From JBHJHP01 sp042219855 (GTDB lineage: Bacteria; Bacteroidota; Bacteroidia; Bacteroidales; UBA5342), in the NCBI RefSeq assembly GCF_042219855.1, contig NZ_JBHJHP010000008.1:214784-278783 (forward strand): a DNA stretch of 64,000 bases. The letters are read 5' to 3'. The notes below the pieces were generated by a model. That model was given only the letters and a program-made list of their open reading frames with translations. It was not told where the DNA came from and made no database searches. Below are positions 18,895 to 28,206 of the stretch, in pieces (positions within the stretch are counted from its first letter, which is position 1; every line of letters begins with the position of its first letter). The translations under genes were made by a program, and so were the position numbers.

Positions 18895-19491
18895 ATGGCT
18901 ATAGAAAAAATAAATATTGTAAAATCATCCTGTGTTCCGTTGCCGATTGAAAATGTGGACACGGACCAGATTATTCCTGCGCGCTTTCTTAAGGCAACTA
19001 CCCGTGAGGGATTTGGTGATAATCTCTTCAGAGACTGGAGATATGACAGTAATGACAATCCTAAGCAGGATTTTGTATTAAATGATGCAACTTATTCCGG
19101 AGAGATACTTGTTGGAGGTAAAAACTTTGGCAGTGGTTCAAGTCGAGAACATGCAGCCTGGGCAATTGCAGGTTACGGGTTTAAAGTGGTTGTTTCAAGT
19201 TTCTTTGCAGACATTTTTAAAAACAATGCACTGAATAATGGGGTGCTGCCGGTTCAGGTCAGCGAGGAGTTTCTGAGCCGGATCTTCGAGGCTGTAGATA
19301 AAGATCCAAAGGCTGGTCTGACGGTCAACCTTCCGGATCAAACCATAACAATTGATGCCACCGGAGAAAGTGAATCTTTTGATATAAATGGTTACAAAAA
19401 GAATTGTTTGCTGAACGGATATGATGATATCGATTATCTTCTCAGCAATATGGATAAAATAAAAGCCTGGGAGGTATCAAGTTTTTATTGA
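18895..19491 (+). CDS. leuD: 3-isopropylmalate dehydratase small subunit
   Basis: A 198-residue swivel-domain subunit that completes the isopropylmalate isomerase with LeuC. Typical motifs are NVDTDQIIPARFLK and GGKNFGSGSSREHAAWAI, which binds the substrate. Its position between leuC and the second leuA-like gene is consistent with co-transcription. Confidence 0.96.
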   Translation: MAIEKINIVKSSCVPLPIENVDTDQIIPARFLKATTREGFGDNLFRDWRYDSNDNPKQDFVLNDATYSGEILVGGKNFGSGSSREHAAWAIAGYGFKVVVSSFFADIFKNNALNNGVLPVQVSEEFLSRIFEAVDKDPKAGLTVNLPDQTITIDATGESESFDINGYKKNCLLNGYDDIDYLLSNMDKIKAWEVSSFY

Positions 19492-19521
19492 TTTATTTCT
19501 ATCAGGCAAACAGAAAAAACG

Positions 19522-21042
19522 ATGAAACAGCAGGTTGAAATTATGGATACTACCCTGAGGGATGGAGAACAAACTTCAGGTGTATCGTTTTCGCAAAATG
19601 AAAAAACAACCATCGCAAGGATTTTACTTGAAGAGGTCAGGGTTGATCGTCTTGAAGTAGCTTCAGCAAAGGTGTCAGAAGGGGAGTTTAATGCTGTAAA
19701 ACGTATTACAGGCTGGGCAGCTAACCATGGTTTTTTAGAAGCTATTGAGGTTTTGGGTTTTATTGACGGAAAAATTTCCGTGGACTGGATACGGGATGCC
19801 GGAGGTAAAGTTTTGAACCTTCTGGCTAAAGGATCACTCAGGCACGTAACCCAACAGTTGCGTAAAACCCCTGAACAGCATATAGCAGATATTAAGAATA
19901 CTATAAGCTATGCGAACTCGCAGGGTATTCAGGTAAATATCTACCTGGAAGACTGGTCGAATGGGATGCTAAATTCACCGGAATATGTGTTTCAGATTGT
20001 TGAAGGGCTCAAAGATGAACCAATAAAACGGTTTATGCTGCCGGATACTCTGGGTGTTCTAAATCCTGACCAGACATTTGATTTCTGTTCACAAATGGTG
20101 GCGCGGTATCCTGATCTTCACTTCGATTTTCATGGCCATAACGACTACGATCTTGCTGCTGCAAATGCTTTCAGTGCAGTTAAGGCAGGGGTGAGTGGTT
20201 TGCATGGTACTGTTAACGGCATGGGTGAAAGGGCAGGGAATGTTTCACTTTCAAGTTTGATCGGTGTGTTACATGATCAGTTAAAGGTCGGTACAAATCT
20301 TGATGAATCCAGAATCACGAAGGTCAGCAAAATGGTAGAGACATTTTCAGGCATTCGCATACCTGCCAATAAGCCTCTGATTGGTGAGTTTGTGTTCACA
20401 CAATGTGCAGGAATACATGCTGACGGAGATAATAAGGATAATCTCTATTACAATGATCTGCTTCCTGAACGATTTGGCAGGACCCGTTCTTATGCGCTGG
20501 GAAAAACCTCTGGAAAGGCCAGTATTCAGAAAAATCTGGAAGAGTTGGGCATAGACCTGGATATCGAATCCCAGAAAAGAGTGACACAGCGGATTATTGA
20601 GTTAGGTGACAAAAAAGAACGCGTAACCAAAGAGGATCTTCCTTACATTATAGCAGACGTACTCGAAAGTGGAGAGCACGGTAGCAATATAGAGGTGATG
20701 AACTATTCATTATCCCTGACATACGGTCTGAAGCCTATTGCCAATGTTAAAATCAGAATCTACGATAAGGTTTATGAAGACAACAGCGCAGGTGATGGTC
20801 AGTACGATGCTTTTATGAAAACAGTGTGGAAAATATACAAACGGCTTAAAAAAGAACATCCGGTTCTTATGGATTATTCCGTTTCAATACCTCCGGGCGG
20901 TATGACTGATGCGCTTGTGGAAACCACTATTTTGTGGTCATACAACGACAGGGAATTTAAAACCCGTGGTCTTGATGTTGACCAGTCTGAGGCAGCTATT
21001 AAAGCGACTATTAAAATGCTGAACCTCATAGAAACATTCTAA
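19522..21042 (+). CDS. Second LeuA-like acyltransferase, possibly (R)-citramalate synthase
   Basis: A 506-residue DRE-TIM enzyme with MDTTLRDGEQTSGVSFSQ, DFHGHNDYDLAAANA and NGMGERAGNVSLSS, plus a C-terminal LeuA allosteric domain (SIPPGGMTDALVETTILW). It diverges clearly from leuA in the same operon: substrate-pocket segments such as VLGFIDGKISVDWIRDAGG differ. Candidates are citramalate synthase (acetyl-CoA + pyruvate, leading to isoleucine) or a second isopropylmalate synthase. The Ile codons in the operon leader and the fact that leuCD and leuB also act on citramalate-derived intermediates favour the first, but specificity cannot be read here. Confidence 0.75.
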   Translation: MKQQVEIMDTTLRDGEQTSGVSFSQNEKTTIARILLEEVRVDRLEVASAKVSEGEFNAVKRITGWAANHGFLEAIEVLGFIDGKISVDWIRDAGGKVLNLLAKGSLRHVTQQLRKTPEQHIADIKNTISYANSQGIQVNIYLEDWSNGMLNSPEYVFQIVEGLKDEPIKRFMLPDTLGVLNPDQTFDFCSQMVARYPDLHFDFHGHNDYDLAAANAFSAVKAGVSGLHGTVNGMGERAGNVSLSSLIGVLHDQLKVGTNLDESRITKVSKMVETFSGIRIPANKPLIGEFVFTQCAGIHADGDNKDNLYYNDLLPERFGRTRSYALGKTSGKASIQKNLEELGIDLDIESQKRVTQRIIELGDKKERVTKEDLPYIIADVLESGEHGSNIEVMNYSLSLTYGLKPIANVKIRIYDKVYEDNSAGDGQYDAFMKTVWKIYKRLKKEHPVLMDYSVSIPPGGMTDALVETTILWSYNDREFKTRGLDVDQSEAAIKATIKMLNLIETF

Positions 21043-21070
21043 CAGAATAACAGAAAGAAATATTTAACAG

Positions 21071-22141
21071 ATGAAATTAAACATTGCAGTTCTTCCCGGT
21101 GACGGGATTGGTCCTGAGATTATAGATCAGGCATTGAAAGTAACTAAGGCGGTTTGTGATAAATTCGGCCACGATTTATCCTATGAATTTGGAATCACCG
21201 GTGCATCGGCAATTGATAAGGTGGGTGAACCCTATCCGGATGCCACACATGAGTTGTGTATGAATTCAGATGCCGTATTATTTGGCGCCATAGGAGATCC
21301 GAAATTTGATAACAATCCAAAAGCAACCGTTCGTCCCGAACAGGGTTTGCTACTGATGCGCAAAAAACTGGGCTTGTATGCCAATCTTCGTCCGGTAGTA
21401 ACATTTCCATCCTTAATACATAAATCTCCGTTGCGGAAAGATCTGGTTGAGAATGCGGACTTTATGTGCATAAGGGAACTTACAGGTGGAATATATTTTG
21501 GTGAAAAGGGACGTTCTGAAGACCGTAATATGGCCTTCGATACAAATACCTACACAAGGGAAGAAATTGAGCGTATTATTCATCTGGGCTATGAATATGC
21601 CATGAAGCGCAATAAAAAGCTGACAATTGTTGATAAGGCGAATGTACTTGAAACTTCGCGTTTGTGGCGTGAAGTGGGGCAGGAGATTGCACCACAATAC
21701 CCAGAGGTAAAAACAGAGTTTATGTTTGTAGATAATGCTGCCATGCAGATTATTCAATGGCCAAAGAATTTTGATGTGATGGTGACTGAAAACATGTTCG
21801 GTGATATTCTGACTGATGAAGCATCAGTAATCACAGGTTCTTTAGGTATGTTACCGTCTGCTTCAATTGGTATACATACCAGTGTATTCGAACCCATTCA
21901 TGGTTCTTATCCCCAGGCTGCGGGTAAAAATATTGCAAATCCCTTAGCCACAGTGCTTTCTGCAGCTATGATGTTTGAGTATGCCTTTAATCTGATGGAT
22001 GAAGGTTCCCTGATTCGTGCGGCCGTTAATGCTTCGATGGATGCAGGCGTCGTAACTGAGGATATTGCGGAAGATAAATCAAAAGCCTCCGGAACCTCAG
22101 ATGTTGGGGACTGGTTGGTAAGTTTTATTGAAAAATCGTAG
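21071..22141 (+). CDS. leuB: 3-isopropylmalate dehydrogenase
   Basis: A 356-residue NAD-dependent decarboxylating dehydrogenase, the third enzymatic step of the leucine pathway. It begins MKLNIAVLPGDGIGPEI. It carries RELTGGIYFGEKGR, KANVLETSRLWREV, TENMFGDILTDEAS and the NAD-binding EPIHGSYPQAAGKNIANPLA. It is the last gene of the leu operon and is followed by a strong terminator. Confidence 0.96.
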   Translation: MKLNIAVLPGDGIGPEIIDQALKVTKAVCDKFGHDLSYEFGITGASAIDKVGEPYPDATHELCMNSDAVLFGAIGDPKFDNNPKATVRPEQGLLLMRKKLGLYANLRPVVTFPSLIHKSPLRKDLVENADFMCIRELTGGIYFGEKGRSEDRNMAFDTNTYTREEIERIIHLGYEYAMKRNKKLTIVDKANVLETSRLWREVGQEIAPQYPEVKTEFMFVDNAAMQIIQWPKNFDVMVTENMFGDILTDEASVITGSLGMLPSASIGIHTSVFEPIHGSYPQAAGKNIANPLATVLSAAMMFEYAFNLMDEGSLIRAAVNASMDAGVVTEDIAEDKSKASGTSDVGDWLVSFIEKS

Positions 22142-22161
22142 TAATAAAATAAGAAAATGTA

Positions 22162-22189
22162 AAAAGCTGCCCGGTCAGGCAGCTTTTTT
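22162..22189 (+). terminator. Terminator of the leu operon
   Basis: AAAAGCTGCC and GGCAGCTTTT form a 10-bp stem with a six-base loop and a T tract. Confidence 0.9.
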
Positions 22190-22242
22190 AGTAACTGTAA
22201 TCACCCAAAAACCTGTTGAATCCTTATTCAACAAGGTGTATC

Positions 22243-22680
22243 TTAATGCTTTATAATTTTATATTTCTTAATCTGATCTTTAGATTTATATACGAACAGA
22301 TAGCAAACATCACATTCGAACTCTTTGATCTCAATGCTTTCTTTCGGGTTCTTTATCTGTTGTTCCAGTAACGTTTTATTTTGTGCCTTTAAGAGAAATT
22401 TTAAATCTTCACTGCTCTTTCCAAAGGTAAGCAATGTAATGTTTTGCTTTATCGGATTCGGAAAAGCCGAAACCCTTACCGTATGCGTCTCTATGCTTTC
22501 CAGTGTTATGACCTCCAGTTCTCCCTGAACATATGTAGCTTTTGGAACCAGATTATTTGAAACCAAATCGTCTGCCGATACCACGGCGACTTCATCAACT
22601 TTTTCTTTATCCACAACAAGGCTGCTCAGAGAAAGAAGAAGTGTGGCTGAAATTAGTGTAAAAAGTAGGAATGATTTCAT
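22243..22680 (-). CDS. Small exported protein ending in a T9SS-type-A-like sorting domain
   Basis: A 145-residue protein with a signal peptide (about residues 1-20) and a low-complexity acidic stretch. The last 75 residues resemble a type A C-terminal sorting domain of the type IX secretion system. FPNPIKQNITL matches the usual start of that domain, and the strand pattern ends in a basic KKYKIIKH. No catalytic or binding domain lies between the signal and the sorting-like domain. It may be a minimal T9SS cargo, a decayed remnant of a larger one, or a protein that uses this fold for another purpose. An AT-rich 240-base gap to the right holds nothing recognisable besides the mscS terminator. 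Confidence 0.65.
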   Translation of the reverse strand: MKSFLLFTLISATLLLSLSSLVVDKEKVDEVAVVSADDLVSNNLVPKATYVQGELEVITLESIETHTVRVSAFPNPIKQNITLLTFGKSSEDLKFLLKAQNKTLLEQQIKNPKESIEIKEFECDVCYLFVYKSKDQIKKYKIIKH

Positions 22681-22871
22681 GGTATATTTTTTTCGATAAG
22701 AATTTATTTAAATGTTATTGTAAATATAAAGAAAAATAAATTAAAATTAACAAAAAATAAACAATAAAATTAATAAATATTAAATATTGACTATTTAAAT
22801 GGCTTTAAATATGAATTTTATCTGTATTGAGTTGTTGCCTCCAGTTGTTTTAAAACGAATTAACATAAATG

Positions 22872-22901
22872 AAAAAAAGAGGAATCGCAGGATTCCTCTT
22901 T
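22872..22901 (-). terminator. Terminator of the MscS-type channel gene
   Basis: AAAGAGGAATC and GATTCCTCTTT form an 11-bp stem with a GCAG loop. On the minus strand a run of T follows. Confidence 0.85.
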
Positions 22902-22922
22902 ATATTTACACTGATCATCATT

Positions 22923-23864
22923 CTAATTCTTCGACGTCTTAGCCTGTTCTTCTGCTTTTTCCATTGTAAGCCTTAACGGATCAATTTCCTCGCCCCAGTA
23001 TATCGTGTGATGTGGGAATGGAATTTCAATATTGTGCTTGTCAAATGCTTCTTTCAGTCGTTTACGGTATTCACGACCGACAGTCCACTGTTGGATGGGT
23101 TTGGTTTTAATACGTCCTTTTACAACCAGGGCACTGTCACCAAAGCTGTCCAGTCCGAATATTTCCATTGGTTCAAGAATTTTGTCCTCAAATTCTTTAT
23201 CACTTTTCAGATCTTCCGATACTTCTTTCATAATTTTCATTACCTGGTTCAGGTCTTCCTTGTAGGCAACCCCAATATCAAATACCATCGCTGACCATTC
23301 TTTTGTCATATTGGATAGCGAATTTATTTTTCCGTTTTGGAATACATGAACTACACCTGAGAGATCCCTGAGTGTTATTGTCCTGAGTTCAATTTTCTCT
23401 ACAAGACCGCCGGTTCCGTTCAATATTGCAACATCGCCTGTTCTGATCTGGTTTTCAAGCAGGATAAAAAAACCGGATAAGAAGTCCCTGACCAGCTCCT
23501 GTGCACCAAAACCGACAGCAAGACCAATAATACCCGCACCGGCAAGAATGGGGCCTATGTCAATGTTTATCTTTTTAAGGAAAATCATGATAAAGACGGC
23601 CCAAATGACAATGGCGGCGGCTTTCTTCAGGATTTCCATTAATGTGGTCAGCCGTTTTTCTGCTTCTGTATTGGGTTCATCTGTTTGGTTGACTGTCCGT
23701 TTTGCAAGGATATCACGTAATTTGCCAATAAAAAAGGACATCAGTTTCAGGGATACAATGAGAATTACGATAAGAATAACAATAGATGGTAATTCTGTAA
23801 TAGCCCAGTTAGACAATGTGCTTAAAGCCTTTTCCCAAAAATCAGTCGTGAATAATTTATCCAT
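22923..23864 (-). CDS. MscS-family mechanosensitive ion channel
   Basis: A 313-residue small-conductance channel that releases solutes on hypo-osmotic shock. An N-terminal span (residues 25-45) and a second one (about 83-103) precede the pore helix region ILAGAGIIGLAVGFGAQELVRDFLSGFFILLENQIRTGD. That region is the MscS signature with its Gly/Ala packing pattern. The beta domain and the C-terminal mixed domain, ending near PFPHHTIYWGEE, follow. It appears to be a single-gene unit. Confidence 0.9.
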   Translation of the reverse strand: MDKLFTTDFWEKALSTLSNWAITELPSIVILIVILIVSLKLMSFFIGKLRDILAKRTVNQTDEPNTEAEKRLTTLMEILKKAAAIVIWAVFIMIFLKKINIDIGPILAGAGIIGLAVGFGAQELVRDFLSGFFILLENQIRTGDVAILNGTGGLVEKIELRTITLRDLSGVVHVFQNGKINSLSNMTKEWSAMVFDIGVAYKEDLNQVMKIMKEVSEDLKSDKEFEDKILEPMEIFGLDSFGDSALVVKGRIKTKPIQQWTVGREYRKRLKEAFDKHNIEIPFPHHTIYWGEEIDPLRLTMEKAEEQAKTSKN

Positions 23865-24036
23865 TTGATTTAATTTTAGTTGTTAACGATACTTATTCGT
23901 TTAAATATCGTGCCATTTGTATGAGATCGAGTGTAATTGGCGGAAGGTAAGGGCAATAAGAAGGTTTGGAAAAATTCAGGGCCTTAAAAATGGGGAATTT
24001 ATTAGAATAATGGGGAAGCTTTCCGCAGTGTCAATA

Positions 24037-24066
24037 AAAAAAGCCCTCCATTGGAGAGCTTTTTTT
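24037..24066 (-). terminator. Terminator after the aldose 1-epimerase gene
   Basis: The hairpin AAAAAAGC-C-CTCC / GGAG-A-GCTTTTTT has one mismatch. On the minus strand T-runs flank it, and it lies 18 bases beyond the epimerase stop. Confidence 0.75.
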
Positions 24067-24084
24067 ATATGGGTTATTTGTAAC

Positions 24085-25221
24085 CTATTTTACATCAAAT
24101 TTATAAATGCATGTATGGGTGTAGGTCTCACCCGGATTTAATACCGTTGAAGGAAAATTCGGTTTATTTGGAGAATCCGGATAGTGTTGCGTTTCCAGAC
24201 AAAGGGCAGATCTGTATGGATAAGCAATTCCACTTTTGCCTACTACCGTGCCATCAAGAAAATTACCACCATAAAACTGAATAGCAGGCTCATCCGTATG
24301 AACTTCCATGTAACGACCACTTGCAGGATCATAAACAGTTGCTGCCAATACCATCGTTTTAGGTTCTTCCTGGTTCAGAACATAATTATGATCATAACCA
24401 TGTCCCAGAATCAGTGGTTCATAATCGGCATCTATACGCTGGCCAATTTCAGTTGGTGTAGTAAAATCCATAGGTGTTCCTGCAACCGGGATAATTTCAC
24501 CGGTTGGGATCAGACCTGAATCCGTTGGTGTGAAATTGTCGGCATTTATATATAAAACAAGATCGTTAATAGTTTCGGTGCCTTCACCATGAAGGTTAAA
24601 GTAACTGTGATGAGTAAGGTTTAACACTGTAGGCTTGTCAGTAGTTGCCTCATAGTTTATTTTAAATTCATTATCATCTGTCAGCTGGTAGGTCATATGA
24701 ACTGTCAGTTCACCGGGATAACCTTCTTCGCCATCTTTCGATACATAGGTGAACTTAACGGTATGATCGTCTACCTTTTTCATATCCCAAACAACAGCGT
24801 TAAATCCTTTGATTCCACCATGCAGATGATTATTGCCGTCATTTTTAGCCAGATGGTAAACCTCGCCATTTAACGTGAATTCACCGTTAGCGATTCTGTT
24901 GCCGTATCTGCCTATGGCAGCGCCGAAATATGGTTTGAATTTCTGATAATCGTCAATATTATTGAAACCAAGTACAATATCGGCCATTTCTCCGTTTTTA
25001 TCCGGAACCATCAGACTAACAACTTTTGCACCGTAATTTGTAACGGTCATCTCTAGTCCGTTCTTGTTCGTAAGTGTCACCAGGGAAACCTGTTTGCCAT
25101 CAATGACTTTATTGAACGCCTGCGGATCAATGCCGGCCTTATTAGCCGGTGCTTTTGGTGCACAGGAATGTATTAGCGCTATGGCAGTTAAAATAAATGC
25201 TGTTTTAAAAAGTGTTTTCAT
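24085..25221 (-). CDS. galM: Aldose 1-epimerase, lipoprotein
   Basis: A 378-residue mutarotase that interconverts alpha and beta anomers of galactose or glucose. The N-terminus has a lipoprotein signal with lipobox LIHSC. The enzyme core starts at about residue 40 and includes GAAIGRYGNRIANGEF, HLHGGIKGFNAVVWD, NLTHHSYFNLHGEG and FYGGNFLDG. The conserved histidines and the late glutamate in RSALCLETQHYPDSPN are present. Lipidation places it in the periplasm or at the outer membrane, where it would act on sugars released from glycans. Confidence 0.92.
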   Translation of the reverse strand: MKTLFKTAFILTAIALIHSCAPKAPANKAGIDPQAFNKVIDGKQVSLVTLTNKNGLEMTVTNYGAKVVSLMVPDKNGEMADIVLGFNNIDDYQKFKPYFGAAIGRYGNRIANGEFTLNGEVYHLAKNDGNNHLHGGIKGFNAVVWDMKKVDDHTVKFTYVSKDGEEGYPGELTVHMTYQLTDDNEFKINYEATTDKPTVLNLTHHSYFNLHGEGTETINDLVLYINADNFTPTDSGLIPTGEIIPVAGTPMDFTTPTEIGQRIDADYEPLILGHGYDHNYVLNQEEPKTMVLAATVYDPASGRYMEVHTDEPAIQFYGGNFLDGTVVGKSGIAYPYRSALCLETQHYPDSPNKPNFPSTVLNPGETYTHTCIYKFDVK

Positions 25222-25387
25222 AATACTGGAAATTTATTGGAATTAATTTAAGAAGCTAAGATACTACGTTTTTTATTCTAATCAAACATCTAAACAATGC
25301 TATTACAAGGCATCTGACACTTTACATGAAATGATGTTACAAACGTGAAATGATTTATATCTTTGTTTCACAACTGTTAGTGCAATA

Positions 25388-25421
25388 TTGCCACATATTA
25401 AATGCTTTTGGTTATTTTTGC
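25388..25421 (+). promoter_or_regulatory. Promoter of purU
   Basis: TTG at 25388-25390 and TATTTTTGC at 25413-25421 are 22 bases apart. Transcription would start near 25428, about 15 bases before the ATG at 25443, and this excludes the longer open frame that begins at 25350. Confidence 0.65.
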
Positions 25422-25442
25422 AAACCAATAATAAGGAAATAT

Positions 25443-26324
25443 ATGACAATTGGTGATAAAAACGGACGGGAAACGGCGGTATTATTAATGCATTGTCCGG
25501 ATAAGCAGGGTATTCTGGCTGCTATTACTGAATTTATAAATGAAAATAATGGTAATATTCTTTACCTTGATCAGCATGTTGACAGGGAAGAAGGTATATT
25601 TTATACCCGGATAGAATGGGATCTGAATGGTTTTGTAATTCCGAAAGAAAAGGTAAAGGATTACTTCGAAACTTTATTTGGCAGCAAATATAACCTGACA
25701 TGGTGGAGAATATATTTTTCCGACAGAAAACCGCGCATGGCAATTATGGTGTCAAAAATGCCTCATTGTCTGTATGACTTGCTTGCGCGTCATGCAGCGG
25801 GTGAGTGGGAGGTTGAAATACCATTGATAATTAGTAATCATGACGATCTTTCTCATGTCGCTGAGCAGTTTAAGATTCCATATCATCATTTTCCTGTAAA
25901 CAGAGACACCAAGAACAAGGTTGAAGCCGCAGAACTCGCACTCTTAAAAAAACATGATGTAGACTTCATTGTACTTGCAAGGTATATGCAGATTCTTTCG
26001 GCTGACTTTATAAAACAGTATCCTGAACGTGTGATCAATATCCATCATTCCTTTTTACCGGCATTTATGGGAGCCAAACCTTACCATGCTGCCCATCAAC
26101 GTGGGGTGAAAATTATTGGTGCGACAAGTCATTACGTAACGTCAGATCTTGATGCTGGGCCGATTATTGAGCAGGATGTGGTACGTATCACACATAAGGA
26201 TTCTGTATCAAGCCTTGTCCATAAAGGGCGTGATCTTGAGAAAATTGTTTTGTCAAGAGCCGTTCAGAAACACCTTGAAAGAAAAGTATTGGTATATAAA
26301 AACAGAACCGTAGTATTCAGTTGA
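25443..26324 (+). CDS. purU: Formyltetrahydrofolate deformylase
   Basis: A 293-residue hydrolase that releases formate from 10-formyl-tetrahydrofolate, balancing one-carbon pools and feeding formate-dependent purine synthesis. An N-terminal ACT domain (LLMHCPDKQGILAAITEFI) is followed by the formyltransferase fold. The catalytic segment NIHHSFLPAFMGAKPYHAAHQRG and HYVTSDLDAGPIIEQD contain the Asn, His and Asp residues of the family. The promoter at 25388-25421 supports this start. It is followed two bases later by a TlpA-like gene. Confidence 0.93.
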   Translation: MTIGDKNGRETAVLLMHCPDKQGILAAITEFINENNGNILYLDQHVDREEGIFYTRIEWDLNGFVIPKEKVKDYFETLFGSKYNLTWWRIYFSDRKPRMAIMVSKMPHCLYDLLARHAAGEWEVEIPLIISNHDDLSHVAEQFKIPYHHFPVNRDTKNKVEAAELALLKKHDVDFIVLARYMQILSADFIKQYPERVINIHHSFLPAFMGAKPYHAAHQRGVKIIGATSHYVTSDLDAGPIIEQDVVRITHKDSVSSLVHKGRDLEKIVLSRAVQKHLERKVLVYKNRTVVFS

Positions 26325-26325
26325 T

Positions 26326-26874
26326 ATGAGATCATTTTTAACATATGCATTTCTGATCGTTTTTTTCATTGGATTAGGTGTAAAAGTTTCAAACGGAGAA
26401 GCGCTTTCAGAGAATGACAGAGGCTATATAGTGGAGGTGGGACAGATTGCACCGGATTTTATGCTTCATCTTACGAACGGTGACAGTGTCAGCCTTGGAT
26501 CTTTGAGAGGAAAAGTGGTAATGTTGCAGTTTACTGCAAGCTGGTGTAGTGTTTGCCGTAAAGAGATGCCCTTTATAGAAAGCGAAATATGGCAGAAATA
26601 CAAGGATAGGAACGATTTCTTTCTTGCCGGTATTGACAGGGATGAACCTCTTGATAAAGTAAAGAATTTTGCTGAAACGGTAGGGATTACGTATCCCCTG
26701 GCACTTGATCCGGGAGCTGATATTTTTGCAAAGTTTGCTCTGAAAGAAGCAGGGGTTACGCGGAATGTCATCATTGACAGAACCGGAAAAATCGTATATC
26801 TTACCCGGCTCTTTAACCGTGATGAGTTTGATTCTATGAAGAAAAAAATCGCCGAAATTCTGGATCAGGAATAA
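26326..26874 (+). CDS. TlpA-like thiol-disulfide oxidoreductase, exported
   Basis: A 182-residue thioredoxin-fold protein with an N-terminal signal or anchor (residues 1-25) and a redox motif WCSVC (Cys74, Cys77). VGQIAPDFMLHLTNGDSVSLGSLRGKVV is the AhpC/TSA-Redoxin start and GVTRNVIIDRTGKIVY includes the cis-proline region equivalent. It acts in the periplasm, probably reducing protein thiols. It sits between purU and hisH, two bases after purU and overlapping hisH (TAATG), so it is in the same transcript although not obviously related in function. Confidence 0.85.
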   Translation: MRSFLTYAFLIVFFIGLGVKVSNGEALSENDRGYIVEVGQIAPDFMLHLTNGDSVSLGSLRGKVVMLQFTASWCSVCRKEMPFIESEIWQKYKDRNDFFLAGIDRDEPLDKVKNFAETVGITYPLALDPGADIFAKFALKEAGVTRNVIIDRTGKIVYLTRLFNRDEFDSMKKKIAEILDQE

Positions 26875-27473
26875 TGAATGTAGTCATTATAAAATATAAT
26901 GCCGGAAACATCAGGTCGGTTTATCATGCTTTGAGTCGTTTAGGTATTGAGGCACAAATTACTGCTGATCCTGAAACAATTAAAGCGGCAGATAAGGTTA
27001 TATTTCCCGGAGTTGGCGAGGCAAGTACGACCATGAGTTATCTTAAAAAACAGGGCCTGGATAAGTTAATTAAAGGTTTAACGCAGCCTGTTCTTGGTAT
27101 TTGTCTTGGCATGCAGCTAATGTGCAGCCATTCGGAGGAGAATGATGTGGATTGTCTGGGAATTTTTAAAAACCGGGTTAAATTATTCAGACCTGAACCG
27201 GGTATGGAAAATGTAACTAAAGTGCCTCATATGGGGTGGAACAGCCTTGATGTTGCTGAGAATGGGTTTATTCCGTTAGAAATAAATGGAGAATATGTTT
27301 ATTTCGTCCATTCCTATTATGCAGAAATATCTGAAGAAACAGCAGCAAAAACCAATTATATTATTCCATTCAGTTCCGCTTTACAAAAGGATAATTTTTA
27401 TGCTACTCAGTTTCATCCGGAAAAGAGCGGCCAGGTGGGAGAAAAAATACTGAAAGCATTTTTAGAGTTATAG
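26874..27473 (+). CDS. hisH: Imidazole glycerol phosphate synthase, glutamine amidotransferase subunit
   Basis: A 199-residue class I amidotransferase that supplies ammonia to HisF in histidine synthesis. The nucleophile is Cys77 in LGICLGMQLM. The His and Glu of the triad are in QFHPEKSG. The start MNVVIIKYNAGNIRSV is typical. Its start codon shares a base with the stop of the preceding gene. Confidence 0.96.
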   Translation: MNVVIIKYNAGNIRSVYHALSRLGIEAQITADPETIKAADKVIFPGVGEASTTMSYLKKQGLDKLIKGLTQPVLGICLGMQLMCSHSEENDVDCLGIFKNRVKLFRPEPGMENVTKVPHMGWNSLDVAENGFIPLEINGEYVYFVHSYYAEISEETAAKTNYIIPFSSALQKDNFYATQFHPEKSGQVGEKILKAFLEL

Positions 27474-27475
27474 AG

Positions 27476-28204
27476 ATGATTGAAATAATTCCGGCAATAG
27501 ATATTATAGAAGGGAGATGTGTCAGGCTAAGCCAGGGAGACTATAATCAGATGACAACCTACAGGGAAGATCCACTGGAGGTCGCAATGGAGTTTGAGGC
27601 CAATGGAATTAAACGCCTGCATCTGGTGGATCTGGATGGTGCAAAAGCAAAGCACATTGTCAACTGGCGTGTGCTGGAAAGGATAGCTAACAGAACGCGA
27701 TTGGTTATTGATTTTGGTGGTGGTCTGAAAAGCAGCGATGATTTGAAAATTGCATTCAGCTCAGGTGCGGCAATGATAACCGGTGGAAGTATTGCAGTTA
27801 AGGATCCTGAAACTTTTCAGAACTGGGTGGATACCTATAGTGGTGAAAAAATTATTCTGGGAGCTGATGCCAAAGATAACAGGATTGCTGTAACCGGCTG
27901 GACAGAAGATACAGATATGGAGATCGGTTCGTTTATTAAGCAGTATGTCGAGCAGGGAATCAGTAAAGTTATATCGACTGATATAAGTAGAGATGGCATG
28001 CTGACTGGTCCTTCAACAGAGTTATATAAAACGTTGCTTCAAGAAATTCCCGGATTGTACCTGATTGCGAGTGGTGGTGTAAGTTCTTTTAATGATATCA
28101 CTGAACTTGAAGCGAATGGTGTTCCTGCTGTAATTACTGGAAAGGCGATATATGAGGGGAGAATATCTCTGAAAGATATTAACCGTTACATTTTAAATGC
28201 TTGA
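27476..28204 (+). CDS. hisA: Phosphoribosylformimino-5-aminoimidazole carboxamide ribotide isomerase
   Basis: A 242-residue TIM-barrel isomerase in histidine synthesis. It begins MIEIIPAIDIIEGRCVRLSQGDY with the catalytic Asp of PAIDI. It also has HLVDLDGAKAK, VIDFGGGLKSSDD and STDISRDGMLTGPS, where the second catalytic Asp lies. It is positioned between hisH and hisF. Confidence 0.96.
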   Translation: MIEIIPAIDIIEGRCVRLSQGDYNQMTTYREDPLEVAMEFEANGIKRLHLVDLDGAKAKHIVNWRVLERIANRTRLVIDFGGGLKSSDDLKIAFSSGAAMITGGSIAVKDPETFQNWVDTYSGEKIILGADAKDNRIAVTGWTEDTDMEIGSFIKQYVEQGISKVISTDISRDGMLTGPSTELYKTLLQEIPGLYLIASGGVSSFNDITELEANGVPAVITGKAIYEGRISLKDINRYILNA

Positions 28205-28206
28205 TT

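Noticed and set aside
23917..24141. Rightward 74-codon ORF between the MscS gene and galM
   Set aside because: It runs through the galM terminator hairpin and into galM in the other direction, and the translation has no family features or signal.
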